Shown here one piece after another: positions 25,657 through 37,090 of a stretch of 53,425 nt of DNA. Below the pieces are notes generated by a model that did not search any database, had not been told where the DNA came from, and was given only the letters and a program-made list of their open reading frames with translations. The position numbers and the translations under genes were made by a program. The stretch's first letter is position 1; every line of letters starts with the position of its first letter. Source of the stretch: Gammaproteobacteria bacterium (GTDB lineage Bacteria > Pseudomonadota > Gammaproteobacteria > SZUA-229); the NCBI GenBank assembly GCA_024636785.1, contig JAGXGK010000012.1:1-53425 (forward strand), written 5' to 3'.

Positions 25657-26706
25657 TTAGGGTTTCGGTTTTTTAATTCCCATGGCACTCAAGGCATCAT
25701 CAGAATATTCAAAGGAATCGGAATAAATCTGAGTTTCAGGCAGACCTTTCGCATAAAAGGCCTCCATACCCGATTTAACCATCGGCGGCGGGCCGCTTAA
25801 ATAGATATCGTAACCGCACAGGTCGGGATACTCTTCCACCACGGCCTCGTGCACATAGCCGACTTTACCCTGCCAGTTGTCATTCTCATCCGGGTTGGAC
25901 AGCACCGGGGTATATTTCAGGTTGTCGTGCTCTTCCTCCCATGCTCTAACCATTACCTCCATATACAGATCACGTTTGGCGCGCACCCCGCAGAACAGGT
26001 GGATCGGTTTTTTGAAGCCGATTTTGAAGGCGTGTTCGAGCATGCCCTTCAAAGGCGCAAAACCGGTTCCTCCGCCCACCAGTATGACCGGGCGATCGGA
26101 CTCTTCTCGTAGATAGTAACAGCCGTGCGGCCCTTCGATTCGGAGCAGGGTTTTTTCCTTCATCTCGCTGAATACATAATCGCTGAATTGGCCGTCCGGT
26201 ACATGGCGAATATGCAGCTCAATCAAGTCGTCGTCGTGCGGGGCGTTTGCAATGGAGAATGCACGGCGTTTGCCGTCCTTGAGGATAATTTCCAGATACT
26301 GCCCGGCCAGAAACTGCATACGCTCGTTTTCCGGCAACTTTAGCTCCACTTTCATGACGTCATGGCTCAGCAGTTCCATGTTTTCAACACGACATGGCAG
26401 GGTTTTAACTTCAACTTCCTGAGCGCGGGTGATCTCCGTGACCTCTATTTCCAGATCTGAACAGGCTCTGGCCTGACAAAAAAGAGTCTTACCCTGATCG
26501 TAAAGTTGTCTGGCAGCGTCCTTCAACGCACTCTTTTCATACTGTACTTCTCCGGAGCGGAGATTACCGACGCATTTACCACAGGCGCCATTGCGACAGC
26601 CGTAAGGCAGACCAACCCCCTGTCTCAGCGCAGCATCCAGTATGGTCTCATCTTCTTCAACGCTAAACTCGTGCCCGGAAGCGGGGACTGAAACGTGGTA
26701 GCTCAT
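25657..26706 (-). CDS. 2Fe-2S ferredoxin / FAD-NAD(P)H reductase (AscD-like)
   Basis: This is a 349-residue electron-transfer protein. An N-terminal plant-type [2Fe-2S] domain has ligands C37, C42, C45 and C77 (GCRNGACGKCVG, LFCQARA). A ferredoxin-reductase module follows: the FAD site is in GKRRAFSIANAP and the NAD(P) site is VGGGTGFAPLKGMLEHA, with the C-terminal YLSGPPPMVKSGMEAF. The family is annotated as CDP-6-deoxy-delta-3,4-glucoseen reductase-like and is often found near ubiD, as in this window. It probably supplies electrons to an oxygenase or reductase. Divergent from the glutaredoxin gene. Confidence 0.9.
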   Translation of the reverse strand: MSYHVSVPASGHEFSVEEDETILDAALRQGVGLPYGCRNGACGKCVGNLRSGEVQYEKSALKDAARQLYDQGKTLFCQARACSDLEIEVTEITRAQEVEVKTLPCRVENMELLSHDVMKVELKLPENERMQFLAGQYLEIILKDGKRRAFSIANAPHDDDLIELHIRHVPDGQFSDYVFSEMKEKTLLRIEGPHGCYYLREESDRPVILVGGGTGFAPLKGMLEHAFKIGFKKPIHLFCGVRAKRDLYMEVMVRAWEEEHDNLKYTPVLSNPDENDNWQGKVGYVHEAVVEEYPDLCGYDIYLSGPPPMVKSGMEAFYAKGLPETQIYSDSFEYSDDALSAMGIKKPKP

Positions 26707-26837
26707 GTAAAATTATTGTCCAATTGGTCTAAATGAAAAAGCGTCTCATTCTACTTTTTTTAACTGATAAAAGAAAACTCTTAATCTTTTTGTTTAATAT
26801 ACTCTCTATTTTAACCACTTATACGGAAATGCATTGC

Positions 26838-27092
26838 ATGGCTCAACTCACCCTCTTCAGCACCGGCATTTGTCCGATCTGCGACAAAACCAAACAGTTA
26901 TTGCAAAAATGGGGGATTCCCTACGACGAAAAACGCATTGATCTCAATCCAGAGGCTCGCCGGGAGTTCGCCCTAAAAACCCACGGTGCCCGCACCGTGC
27001 CTCAAATCACCATTAATGGTGAATGGATTGGCGGCTTCAGTGAGCTGACCGAATTGCATATGGATGACAAACTGAACGCGTTAATGCAATAG
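26838..27092 (+). CDS. Glutaredoxin-like protein (GrxC type, CPIC active site)
   Basis: This is an 84-residue thioredoxin-fold protein: MAQLTLFSTGICPICDKTKQ carries a CPIC dithiol motif, followed by the cis-proline region TVPQITINGEWIGGFSEL. Length and motifs match single-domain glutaredoxins. The internal ATG at 26838 is used (GGAA nine bases upstream). The longer frame from 26733 would add a lysine-rich hydrophobic leader not seen in the family, though an exported form cannot be strictly excluded. It lies between the 2Fe-2S reductase (divergent) and the GGDEF gene. Confidence 0.85.
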   Translation: MAQLTLFSTGICPICDKTKQLLQKWGIPYDEKRIDLNPEARREFALKTHGARTVPQITINGEWIGGFSELTELHMDDKLNALMQ

Positions 27093-27184
27093 GCTAATGT
27101 GCTCCATGCTTTTTGTGTGCGGGTAATACAAAATTACTCTGTTCAACGCATGGTCTTAAGTTTCCAGCTGCTATACTCGATTGC

Positions 27185-28225
27185 ATGATGAAAAATAAAA
27201 TACTTCAATCGGTGGTCGAAGTGACCAGGCAGCGTGACCTCGATTCCATGGAGTCCAGTCTGGTCGCGACGCTGGCGCAATTGTTACCCGTACACGCTGT
27301 CTCTATTCTAAAATCCAGCCGTGAAAATAATGTCGTTTCCAGCGAAGTAGTGGTCTCGCTTACTATCGATAAGAGCAAGAAAGCGCCCTACTGCTGGGAC
27401 GTTGATTCTCACATTGATGTCACCCCCGAATATTTAACCGCCTGCACCCAAAACGCAACAATCACTACTTACCAGCATGGATTGGGTTATTTTCGCTATC
27501 TGTTCCCAATTTTTGAAGAATCACAGGCGACTGGATGCCTGGTCGTTGACAGCCATAAAGAGCTGTCCACGCAGATGAGCCTGATTGAAGCTTTTGCCCA
27601 AATTTATCAAAATTACCGGATTCTTTTTAACGAAAGCGAGCGAGATAAATTAACCGGTCTGTACAATCGCCGGACTTTTGATAACAAATTATCCAAACTG
27701 TTCAAAATCCAGCAGCAGCTCGATGCCAATGCCAAACTTTCCCAGCTGCAGGAGCGGCGACACTCTAAAGACCATGATAGCGCCTGGTTGGTTATCATCG
27801 ACATCGATCACTTCAAGCGGGTCAATGATATTTATGGTCACGTTTTCGGTGACGAGGTTATATTAACCGTGTCTCAAATCATGAAGTCCTGTTTCAGGAA
27901 GACCGATTTGCTTTTCCGCGTGGGTGGCGAAGAGTTTGTTATTTTGCTTGAACCAGCCACCGAAACTGTTGCGGTGGATTTGATCGAGCGTTTCCGAAAA
28001 GCCATTGCAGACCACGATTTTTCGCAGATTGGCACAGTCACGGTGAGTGCAGGTTATGCCCGGATCAACGAGAACGATTATCCGCCGGCGGTGCTGGATT
28101 TCGCAGACAAGGCGCTTTATTACAGCAAGGAGCATGGACGTAACTGTTCTCACAGCTATGAAACGCTGGTGGAACAGAGAAAAATCATTCCTTCCATAAA
28201 GGGCGGTAAGGTCGATTTTTTCTAG
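27185..28225 (+). CDS. GGDEF diguanylate cyclase with GAF-like sensor domain
   Basis: This 346-residue protein makes the second messenger c-di-GMP. The N-terminal half (about 15-150) resembles a GAF sensor domain. The GGDEF domain follows, with DKLTGLYNRRTFDNKLSKLF, IDIDHFKRVNDIYGHVFGDE, the catalytic VGGEEF and KALYYSKEHGRN. The active-site signature is intact, so it should be active; I see no clear RxxD inhibitory site just before GGEEF. It is soluble, without membrane segments. Two consecutive ATGs (27185, 27188) start it. MITE-like copy B begins three bases after the stop. Confidence 0.93.
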   Translation: MMKNKILQSVVEVTRQRDLDSMESSLVATLAQLLPVHAVSILKSSRENNVVSSEVVVSLTIDKSKKAPYCWDVDSHIDVTPEYLTACTQNATITTYQHGLGYFRYLFPIFEESQATGCLVVDSHKELSTQMSLIEAFAQIYQNYRILFNESERDKLTGLYNRRTFDNKLSKLFKIQQQLDANAKLSQLQERRHSKDHDSAWLVIIDIDHFKRVNDIYGHVFGDEVILTVSQIMKSCFRKTDLLFRVGGEEFVILLEPATETVAVDLIERFRKAIADHDFSQIGTVTVSAGYARINENDYPPAVLDFADKALYYSKEHGRNCSHSYETLVEQRKIIPSIKGGKVDFF

Positions 28226-28227
28226 GA

Positions 28228-28303
28228 GGCTGTCGTGTTTAGGGGGGTTGAAGCGAGGCCACTCTCCCACTTCCGCAGCCAATTCATCCTAAACCCGACA
28301 GCC
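28228..28303. repeat. MITE-like dispersed element, copy B
   Basis: This 76-bp element has 16-bp terminal inverted repeats with one mismatch: GGCTGTCGTGTTTAGG at the left, and CCTAAACCCGACAGCC at the right. The interior matches copy A (22567-22638) in inverse orientation. It separates the convergent GGDEF gene and ubiD, and its fold could double as a terminator for both. Confidence 0.7.
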
Positions 28304-28315
28304 TTATAGCCCGTT

Positions 28316-29782
28316 TCAGTCCAGACCCAGTTCCTGCCATATCTCATCAACACGCCGCTTTATCTTTTCATCCATGACGATGGGCGTTCCCCATTCGCGC
28401 TCGGTCTCACCCGGCCATTTATTGGTCGCATCAATGCCCACTTTTGAACCCAGTCCCGAAACGGGCGAGGCGAAATCGAGATAATCGATTGGAGTGTTTT
28501 CGATCATGGTGAAATCACGCACCGGGTCAACGCGGGTGGTCATCGCCCAGATGACATCGCTCCAGTCGCGGGCATTGATATCTTCGTCCACGACGATGAC
28601 GAACTTGGTGTACATGAACTGACGCAGAAACGACCACACCCCCATCATCACGCGTTTGGCATGACCGGGATACTGTTTCTTCATGCTCACTACCGCCAGA
28701 CGGTAGGAGCAGCCTTCGGGGGGCAGATAGAAATCGGTAATTTCCGGAAACTGTTTTTGTAATATCGGCACAAAGACTTCGTTAAGCGCCACCCCCAGCA
28801 CCGCTGGTTCATCGGAGGGGCGACCGGTATAGGTGCTGTGATAGATGGGATTTTCGCGGTGAGTCAGCCGCTCGATGGTGAACACCGGGAAGCTTTCGAC
28901 CTCATTGTAGTAACCGGTGTGATCGCCAAACGGCCCCTCCTCGGCCTTTTCACCGGGGTAGATAAAGCCCTCCAGCACATATTCGGCCGAGGCCGGCACC
29001 TGTAACTCGCTCAAGCCGCACTGCACCACTTCGGTTTTACTGCCGCGCAACAAACCGGCAAAGCCGTATTCGGAAAGGCTGTCGGGTACGGGAGTGACCG
29101 CACCTAAAATGGTTGCCGGGTCAGCGCCCAGGGCAACCGCGATGGGAAAGGGTTCACCGGGATTTTTTTTCTGCCAGTCGCGGTAATCGAGGGCACCGCC
29201 GCGCTGCGCCAGCCAGCGCATAATCACCTTGTTTTTGGCGATCACCTGTTGGCGATAGATACCCAGATTCTGCCGCTCTTTTTCCGGTCCGCGGGTCACC
29301 ACCAACCCCCAGGTAATGAGCGGAGCGACATCACCCGGCCAGCAGGTTTGCACCGGTATGCTGGCCAGATCCACCGCCTCGCCTTCGTAAACCACGTCCT
29401 GACAGGGGGCCTTTTTGACCAGCTTCGGCGCCATATTCAGCACCTGCTTAAAGATGGGCAGCTTGTCCCAGGCATCTTTCATGCCTTTGGGCGGATCGGG
29501 TTCTTTCAGAAAAGCGAGTAACTGACCGACTTCGCGCAAGGCGCTCACGTCATCCTTACCCATACCCATGGCGACGCGCCTGGGGGTGCCGAACAGGTTA
29601 GCCAGTATGGGCACCGTCGAGCCTTTTACATTTTCGAACAACAGCGCTGGGCCCTGCGCTTTCAACGTGCGGTCACAGATTTCCGTAATTTCCAGATAGG
29701 GGTCAACCTCAATCTGTATGCGCTTGAGCTCGCCCTGTGATTCCAGCTGCTGTATGAAATCGCGCAGATCGGTATAGTTCAT
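28316..29782 (-). CDS. ubiD: 4-hydroxy-3-polyprenylbenzoate decarboxylase
   Basis: UbiD decarboxylates 3-polyprenyl-4-hydroxybenzoate in ubiquinone synthesis using prenylated FMN. This copy has the normal 488 residues. Blocks include [23 protein letters not shown]-type segment [16 protein letters not shown] and [20 protein letters not shown]-terminal [20 protein letters not shown] precedes the Mn/prFMN-binding region. It ends the origin cluster on the minus strand, 15 bp after gyrB. The prFMN-forming partner ubiX is not in the window. Confidence 0.97.
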   Translation of the reverse strand: MNYTDLRDFIQQLESQGELKRIQIEVDPYLEITEICDRTLKAQGPALLFENVKGSTVPILANLFGTPRRVAMGMGKDDVSALREVGQLLAFLKEPDPPKGMKDAWDKLPIFKQVLNMAPKLVKKAPCQDVVYEGEAVDLASIPVQTCWPGDVAPLITWGLVVTRGPEKERQNLGIYRQQVIAKNKVIMRWLAQRGGALDYRDWQKKNPGEPFPIAVALGADPATILGAVTPVPDSLSEYGFAGLLRGSKTEVVQCGLSELQVPASAEYVLEGFIYPGEKAEEGPFGDHTGYYNEVESFPVFTIERLTHRENPIYHSTYTGRPSDEPAVLGVALNEVFVPILQKQFPEITDFYLPPEGCSYRLAVVSMKKQYPGHAKRVMMGVWSFLRQFMYTKFVIVVDEDINARDWSDVIWAMTTRVDPVRDFTMIENTPIDYLDFASPVSGLGSKVGIDATNKWPGETEREWGTPIVMDEKIKRRVDEIWQELGLD

Positions 29783-29797
29783 GCGGGTGACAACAGA

Positions 29798-32224
<2,427 letters not shown>

Positions 32225-32241
32225 TTATCAACAAAGGGTCA

Positions 32242-33321
32242 TTATATCAGGTCTTTGAGCTGACCTTGTTCCACGTGGAACATTTTTTTAGTCTCCCACC
32301 CTGACAGGTCAATCTGCTCCGCTTCAATCGCTGTTAAAAACAGCTGTATTTTCATTTTAACCAGCACTGCCAGTATTTCCCGGCGATGCCTGGCGTCCAG
32401 TTCCGCCGCAAGGTCGTCATACAGAAGAATGCAGCTGCGACCGGTACTTTCAGTAAAATGCTGTGCCTGGGCGAGGCGCAGCAGTGCAACCAATGTCTTT
32501 TGTTGCCCGCGTGAGATACCGGTCTGTGCCGACTGGCCGTCAACCCTGATTAATAGCTCTGCCCGATGCGGACCGTACTGGGTAAACCCTCTCATGCGAT
32601 CTCTGTACAACTCTGATTTAAACAGAACCTTCAGATCACTCTCTTCCGACCACCCTCGTTTATAACTAAGCTCCACATCCTGATCTTTAAAAAACCGCTG
32701 GATCAACGCCTGCAGATAGGGATAAAGCGCATTCATGTAACCATCGCGCATCTGATCAATTCGAACAGCCATGTCGACAAGCTCATGATCCCATAATGCA
32801 CAGTATTCATTATTCTGCTTTGACTTCAGCGCTGCATTGCGTTGTTGCAGTGCTTTTTTATAGCGTTGCCATATAGCAAAAAAGTTATGTTCCACGTGGA
32901 ACACTCCCCAGTCCAGATATTGCCTTCTGTAAGAAGGTCCTCCGGTAATGAGTTTATAGCTGTCAGGATGAATAGCGATGACCGGAAACAGTGCTGCAAT
33001 GTCGGCGACTCTTTTTACCGGCTGATGATTGGCGCGCACTTCCAGTTTGTTGCGGCTACGCAATATTCCCAGAGGTATCTGATGATGAGAATTAGTGTGA
33101 ATTTTAGCCACCAGCTGTAGTTGAGTGGCCTGTCGATTTATGAGATCAGTAATCTGGTGTGTTCTGAACGAACGCAGATGACTGAGATAGTAAATAGCTT
33201 CAAGTAAACTGGTTTTACCCGAAGCATTAAGTCCTGTTATAAGATTGACGCCAGCTACCGGTTCGAAATCAACTTTAGCCAAATTTCGAAAATACTGGAT
33301 CTGCAACCGCATTAAATGCAT
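32242..33321 (-). CDS. recF: DNA replication/repair protein RecF
   Basis: RecF loads RecA at gaps as part of RecFOR. It is an SMC-like ATPase of 359 residues. Walker A is LITGLNASGKTSLLEAIYYL, the ABC-type signature is GISRGQQKTLVALLRLAQ, and Walker B is ILLYDDLAAELDARHR. The N-terminal LQIQYFRNLAKVDFEP is typical. Placed between dnaN and gyrB in the conserved dnaA-dnaN-recF-gyrB order. Confidence 0.98.
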   Translation of the reverse strand: MHLMRLQIQYFRNLAKVDFEPVAGVNLITGLNASGKTSLLEAIYYLSHLRSFRTHQITDLINRQATQLQLVAKIHTNSHHQIPLGILRSRNKLEVRANHQPVKRVADIAALFPVIAIHPDSYKLITGGPSYRRQYLDWGVFHVEHNFFAIWQRYKKALQQRNAALKSKQNNEYCALWDHELVDMAVRIDQMRDGYMNALYPYLQALIQRFFKDQDVELSYKRGWSEESDLKVLFKSELYRDRMRGFTQYGPHRAELLIRVDGQSAQTGISRGQQKTLVALLRLAQAQHFTESTGRSCILLYDDLAAELDARHRREILAVLVKMKIQLFLTAIEAEQIDLSGWETKKMFHVEQGQLKDLI

Positions 33322-33347
33322 AACAGTCCTTTATAGATCCGTTATAA

Positions 33348-34448
33348 CTAAAGTCGCATTGGCATGATGACGTATTTACAATCGCCTAGATCGGGATAGC
33401 TCAGCAGACAACTACTGTTTGAGTCTCTCAGTGTTAGCTGTACCATGTTTGAATTGGCCGCATTGAGGGCATCGATCATGTAGTTGACGTTAAAGCCAAT
33501 CTCCAGGGCTTCGCCTTTGTAATTGACCTCCAGATCAACATCCGCCTCTTCCTGATCCGGGTTGTGCGCCTGCAGACGCACCAGATTATCTTCCAGAATC
33601 AATCGGATACCCCGATATTTTTCATTGGATAGGATAGAGGCGCGAATCAGAGCCTGTTTAAGGGTTTCGCGCTCGGCTGTCATTACAGAATGGCCATCAT
33701 CGGGAATTACACGGTTATAGTCCGGGAAACGGCCATCGATCAACTTGGAAGTAAAGCGAAGATTGTTAAGCTCAACCCGCAGGTGATTGCTACTCAGAAT
33801 TATTTTTACCTTATCGTCGGTGTATTCGAGCAATCGTGCCAATTCAATGACCCCTTTGCGGGGCAGGATAACCTGTTTGATTTCAGCCAGTTCACAGTCG
33901 GTCTCTTTTTCACAAAAAGCCAGGCGGTGACCATCAGTGGCGACAGCTCTGAGTACTTTGGAGCCCACTTCCAGCATCAGGCCATTCAAATAATAACGCA
34001 CATCCTGCTGAGCCATGGCAAAAGCGGTTTTATCGATAATATCCTTCAGGATTCTCTGTGGTAACTCAAAGCTAGAATTAGAGCTGATTTCATCCAGGGA
34101 GGGGAAATCACTCGCCGGCAGGGTAACTAGTGAGAAACGGCTGCGCCCTGATTGAATCATGGCTTTATCACCTTTAAGGCTGAAATTTACCTGCGAATCT
34201 ACCGGCAGTGATTTACATATATCCAGCATTTTTCTGGCTGGAACAGTAATTTCACCCGGTTCGTCAATAATCATGTCCATCTGCGTAAGAAATTCGATTT
34301 CCAGATCAGTAGCAGTGAGTGACAGAGAATTCTGATCAGCTTTGATAAGTACATTGGATAATGCTGGCATCGTCTGCCGTTTCTCAACTGCACCGATTAT
34401 CTGCTGCAATGAATTAAGCAGGTTGTCCCTTTGAATTTGAAATTTCAT
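33348..34448 (-). CDS. dnaN: DNA polymerase III beta sliding clamp
   Basis: This is the 366-residue processivity clamp that encircles DNA as a dimer and tethers polymerase and repair proteins. It begins MKFQIQRDNLLNSLQQIIGA and ends CKYVIMPMRL, the canonical C-terminus that forms part of the protein-binding cleft. Three repeated clamp domains follow the expected spacing. It lies downstream of dnaA across a 241-bp spacer with DnaA boxes, so it may have its own DnaA-regulated promoter, and 26 bp before recF. Confidence 0.99.
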   Translation of the reverse strand: MKFQIQRDNLLNSLQQIIGAVEKRQTMPALSNVLIKADQNSLSLTATDLEIEFLTQMDMIIDEPGEITVPARKMLDICKSLPVDSQVNFSLKGDKAMIQSGRSRFSLVTLPASDFPSLDEISSNSSFELPQRILKDIIDKTAFAMAQQDVRYYLNGLMLEVGSKVLRAVATDGHRLAFCEKETDCELAEIKQVILPRKGVIELARLLEYTDDKVKIILSSNHLRVELNNLRFTSKLIDGRFPDYNRVIPDDGHSVMTAERETLKQALIRASILSNEKYRGIRLILEDNLVRLQAHNPDQEEADVDLEVNYKGEALEIGFNVNYMIDALNAANSNMVQLTLRDSNSSCLLSYPDLGDCKYVIMPMRL

Positions 34449-34689
34449 GGTGTGGCCTTAATTAGTATTAGTTCTTTTATTTATATACTTATTGTTATTA
34501 TAAGTCTCGCTCAATATCAGGGATAACTCTGACATATACTTATATTTCAACAAGATGCGAAATATATTTAGCAATATTGACGGGGGTTATTCTACCCTTA
34601 TCCTGTAGATGAAATGTGGATAACTTTATCCTCTGATTTCCTCTACATGTTACACCCCAGCTGATAACAAGTTTATCCACAGCTTATTA
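34449..34689. other. Candidate oriC / DnaA-box region between dnaA and dnaN
   Basis: This 241-bp spacer has two perfect DnaA boxes (TTATCCACA on the plus strand at 34673-34681, and its complement TGTGGATAA at 34615-34623). Two weaker ones are TTATCCTGT at 34598 and TTATCCTCT at 34626. The stretch 34460-34580 is very AT-rich and could be the unwinding element. The switch in gene direction around dnaA supports an origin here or in the companion spacer 36049-36260. Which spacer fires cannot be told from sequence alone. Confidence 0.6.
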
Positions 34690-36048
34690 TCAGTTACTCA
34701 GGATGCGCATCATATTAGTGTAATCTTCGCTTATCTTCGCGTCAGAGTCTCTAAGTTCGGCTATCTTCCGGCAACCGTGTAATATTGTTGTATGATCCCG
34801 ACCCCCAAAGGCAGCACCGATTTCAGGCAGACTGTGATTGGTCAGCTCTTTGGCCAGAGCCATCGCCAGCTGTCGAGGTCGGGTAATGGAACGACTACGG
34901 CGACTGGATAACAGGTCGGAACTGCGAATTTTGTAATATTCAGCCACCGTCTTCTGAATATTTTCGATGCTGATAGCCCGGTCCTGAATCGCAATCAGGT
35001 CGCGCAGAGCATCTTTAGCCAGATCAAGCGTAATCGCACACTTGGTGAAATTGGCCGTGGCCATGACCCGGCGAAACGCTCCTTCCAGCTCGCGAATGTT
35101 TGAGCGGATGCGTTTGGCAATAAAAAAAGCCACTTCGCTGGGAAATTTGAGTTTATATTCCTCGGCCTTTTTCTGCAAAATGGCCACGCGTGTTTCCAGC
35201 TCGGGTGGTTCGATGCACACCGGCAAACCCCAGCCAAAGCGGGAGCGCAGGCGCTCTTCAAGCCCTTCGACCTCTTTCGGATAGCGATCGCAGGTTAAAA
35301 TAATCTGGCTACCCGATTCGAGCAAGGCATTGAAAGTATGGAAAAACTCCTCCTGAGAACGCTCTTTGCCGGCAAAAAACTGGATATCATCGATCAGCAG
35401 CGCATCCAGAGAGCGATAGTGCTGCTTGAATTCATCAATAGCGTTATGTTGCAAGGCCTTGACCATATTGCCGACAAAACGCTCCGAATGCAGGTAGACG
35501 ATACGGGCATCGGGGTTGTTTTGCAGCATCATATTGCCAATGGCATGGATAAGATGGGTTTTACCCAGACCAACGCCGCCATACATGAAAAGCGGGTTGT
35601 ATGCATGACCGGGGTTGTCCGCGATCTGTATCGATGCGGCCTTGGCCAGCTGGTTGGATTTACCCTCGACAAAACTGTCAAAGGTAAATGCCGGGTTGAG
35701 ATTGTGTTCGATAGGGTGCTGATTGCTACTGGAAAGCTTCTGTGGTTCGAAAATACGCGGTTGAGCCATTGTCGGAACCGCAGTAAGAGCGGCTTTCGCA
35801 GGTTTGGCCTGTGAACCAATCTCAAAATTAAGCGCCACCTCGGCAGCGCCTATTTCCACAAGAATGGTCTGAATCTGTTCCTGAAAATTCTGTTTAACCC
35901 AGTCAAGCACAAAACGATTGGGCGCCAGTAAAGTGATGGCACCCGCCTCTTCCTTAATTTGAAGCGGCCGTATCCAGGTATTTAACTGCTGATCAGAGAG
36001 TTTCTGCTCGAGTTGCTGTAAACAGTTTGGCCAAAAAACAACGCTCAA
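34690..36048 (-). CDS. dnaA: Chromosomal replication initiator DnaA
   Basis: DnaA binds oriC and melts it to start replication. The 452-residue protein has domain I ([20 protein letters not shown]) and a variable linker (about 78-110). The AAA+ domain III has Walker A GGVGLGKT (157-164) and Walker [14 protein letters not shown]. Domain IV carries the DNA-binding signature [16 protein letters not shown]. No ATG fits. TTG at 36048 yields the standard [10 protein letters not shown] start, with GGAG 11 bases upstream, so translation probably starts weakly at TTG, which is common for this dosage-sensitive gene. A DnaA box lies 74 bp upstream, consistent with autoregulation. Confidence 0.97.
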   Translation of the reverse strand: MSVVFWPNCLQQLEQKLSDQQLNTWIRPLQIKEEAGAITLLAPNRFVLDWVKQNFQEQIQTILVEIGAAEVALNFEIGSQAKPAKAALTAVPTMAQPRIFEPQKLSSSNQHPIEHNLNPAFTFDSFVEGKSNQLAKAASIQIADNPGHAYNPLFMYGGVGLGKTHLIHAIGNMMLQNNPDARIVYLHSERFVGNMVKALQHNAIDEFKQHYRSLDALLIDDIQFFAGKERSQEEFFHTFNALLESGSQIILTCDRYPKEVEGLEERLRSRFGWGLPVCIEPPELETRVAILQKKAEEYKLKFPSEVAFFIAKRIRSNIRELEGAFRRVMATANFTKCAITLDLAKDALRDLIAIQDRAISIENIQKTVAEYYKIRSSDLLSSRRSRSITRPRQLAMALAKELTNHSLPEIGAAFGGRDHTTILHGCRKIAELRDSDAKISEDYTNMMRILSN

Positions 36049-36121
36049 AGGAAGAAGGTCTCCGTGAAAAAGTGAGTTTAAATCTAAGAAGGAGCGGAGA
36101 TTCTATACCTGTTAATAGGTG

Positions 36122-36130
36122 TTATCCACA
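36122..36130 (+). promoter_or_regulatory. DnaA box upstream of dnaA
   Basis: A perfect TTATCCACA lies in the AT-rich spacer between divergent dnaA and rpmH. It may autoregulate dnaA or form part of a bipartite origin together with the cluster at 34598-34681. The 212-bp spacer holds no gene. Confidence 0.7.
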
Positions 36131-36190
36131 GGCGAAAGTTAATATAAAACGATAAACCATTAACTTGTTGAATAATAGTGGAATCAGGCT

Positions 36191-36219
36191 TTGACTAAGT
36201 GCTGCTGCATCAGTAAAAT
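36191..36219 (+). promoter_or_regulatory. Sigma-70-type promoter of rpmH operon
   Basis: TTGACT (36191-36196) and TAAAAT (36214-36219) are separated by exactly 17 bases, close to the sigma-70 consensus. Transcription would start about 35 bp before the rpmH ATG at 36261. Confidence 0.7.
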
Positions 36220-36260
36220 GCGCGGTTCGCTGAATCAATAACAGTTACAGGTTAACTACC

Positions 36261-36395
36261 ATGAAAAGAACATTCCAGCCCAGCACTCTGAAAAGGGCAA
36301 GAACACACGGTTTTAGAGCGCGCAGTCGTACTGTTGGCGGTCGTAGAATATTGAAAGCACGCCGTGCCAAAGGTCGTCATAAACTGACCGTATAA
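36261..36395 (+). CDS. rpmH: 50S ribosomal protein L34
   Basis: This is a 44-residue, very basic protein beginning [20 protein letters not shown] and ending in KGRHKLTV, the universal L34 pattern. It is the first gene of the plus-strand rpmH-rnpA-yidD-yidC-mnmE cluster that diverges from dnaA. It lies behind a good sigma-70 promoter. The middle [14 protein letters not shown] differs slightly from enteric L34 but keeps length and ends. Confidence 0.97.
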   Translation: MKRTFQPSTLKRARTHGFRARSRTVGGRRILKARRAKGRHKLTV

Positions 36396-36423
36396 AGCTG
36401 GCTGATTTTCAAAGTTAGCCATT

Positions 36424-36780
36424 GTGTCGAGTGCAGGCCTACCCAAGCAAGCCAGGTTACTGAATGCCGCTGATTTTAATCGGGTTTTTGAAAAACCAAC
36501 GCGAGCAGGCGACCAATTTTTTACCGTTCTTACCCGCTCCAACGAGCTTGGCCGTCCAAGACTTGGGATGGCCATTTCAAAGCGCAGGGTAAAACTATCG
36601 GTAGGCCGAAATCGAATTAAACGTCTGGTTCGTGAAAATTTTCGTCTCTCGACACACAATTGCAATGCTGATTACGTCGTACTGGCCGGGAAGCAAGCGG
36701 CCACAGCAACCAATCAGCAATTGTGGAAGTCTCTCGAAAAGCATTGGGTAATTTTGAAAAAAAAATGCGCCGACTCTTAA
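36424..36780 (+). CDS. rnpA: Ribonuclease P protein component
   Basis: RnpA is the protein cofactor of RNase P, which trims tRNA 5' ends. The 118-residue basic protein has the RNR signature SVGRNRIKRLVRENFR and the PRLGMAISKRRVKLS strand. The start codon is GTG at 36424, giving VSSAGLPKQARLL. It overlaps the yidD start by 16 bases. The rpmH-rnpA pair is nearly universal. Confidence 0.96.
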   Translation: MSSAGLPKQARLLNAADFNRVFEKPTRAGDQFFTVLTRSNELGRPRLGMAISKRRVKLSVGRNRIKRLVRENFRLSTHNCNADYVVLAGKQAATATNQQLWKSLEKHWVILKKKCADS

Positions 36781-37088
36781 TCGCCCTTATTCGTTTTTAT
36801 CAACTTGCACTGAGTCCTTATATTGCATCGGGCTGCCGTTATACGCCTACCTGTTCCAGTTATGCGATAGAAGCCGTGCGCAGCCAGGGTGTTTTTCGGG
36901 GTAGCTGGTTAGCAATCCGTCGCCTGGGCCGCTGTCACCCCGGCTATGATGGGGGCTACGACCCTGTTCCAGGCAGTGAAGTTACTAATTGCCGCTCGAC
37001 AACGTGTAAATCTTCAGTGTGCAAGCCGGAAGATCACAAATCAATAAACTCCAACCCTGAAAACGGGAAAACCTCGGAAAGCCATTAG
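36765..37088 (+). CDS. yidD: Membrane protein insertion efficiency factor YidD
   Basis: This is a 107-residue small protein of the YidD family (haemolysin-like domain). An N-terminal amphipathic segment (MRRLLIALIRFYQLALSPYI) precedes the cysteine-rich core CRYTPTCSSYAIEAV and GRCHPGYDGGYDPVP. It assists YidC-dependent insertion of inner-membrane proteins. The C-terminal tail beyond about residue 72 is longer than in many homologues and carries two further cysteines (TNCRSTTCKSSVCKPED). The ATG at 36765 overlaps rnpA. The stop overlaps an alternative GTG of yidC. Confidence 0.93.
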   Translation: MRRLLIALIRFYQLALSPYIASGCRYTPTCSSYAIEAVRSQGVFRGSWLAIRRLGRCHPGYDGGYDPVPGSEVTNCRSTTCKSSVCKPEDHKSINSNPENGKTSESH

Positions 37089-37090
37089 TG

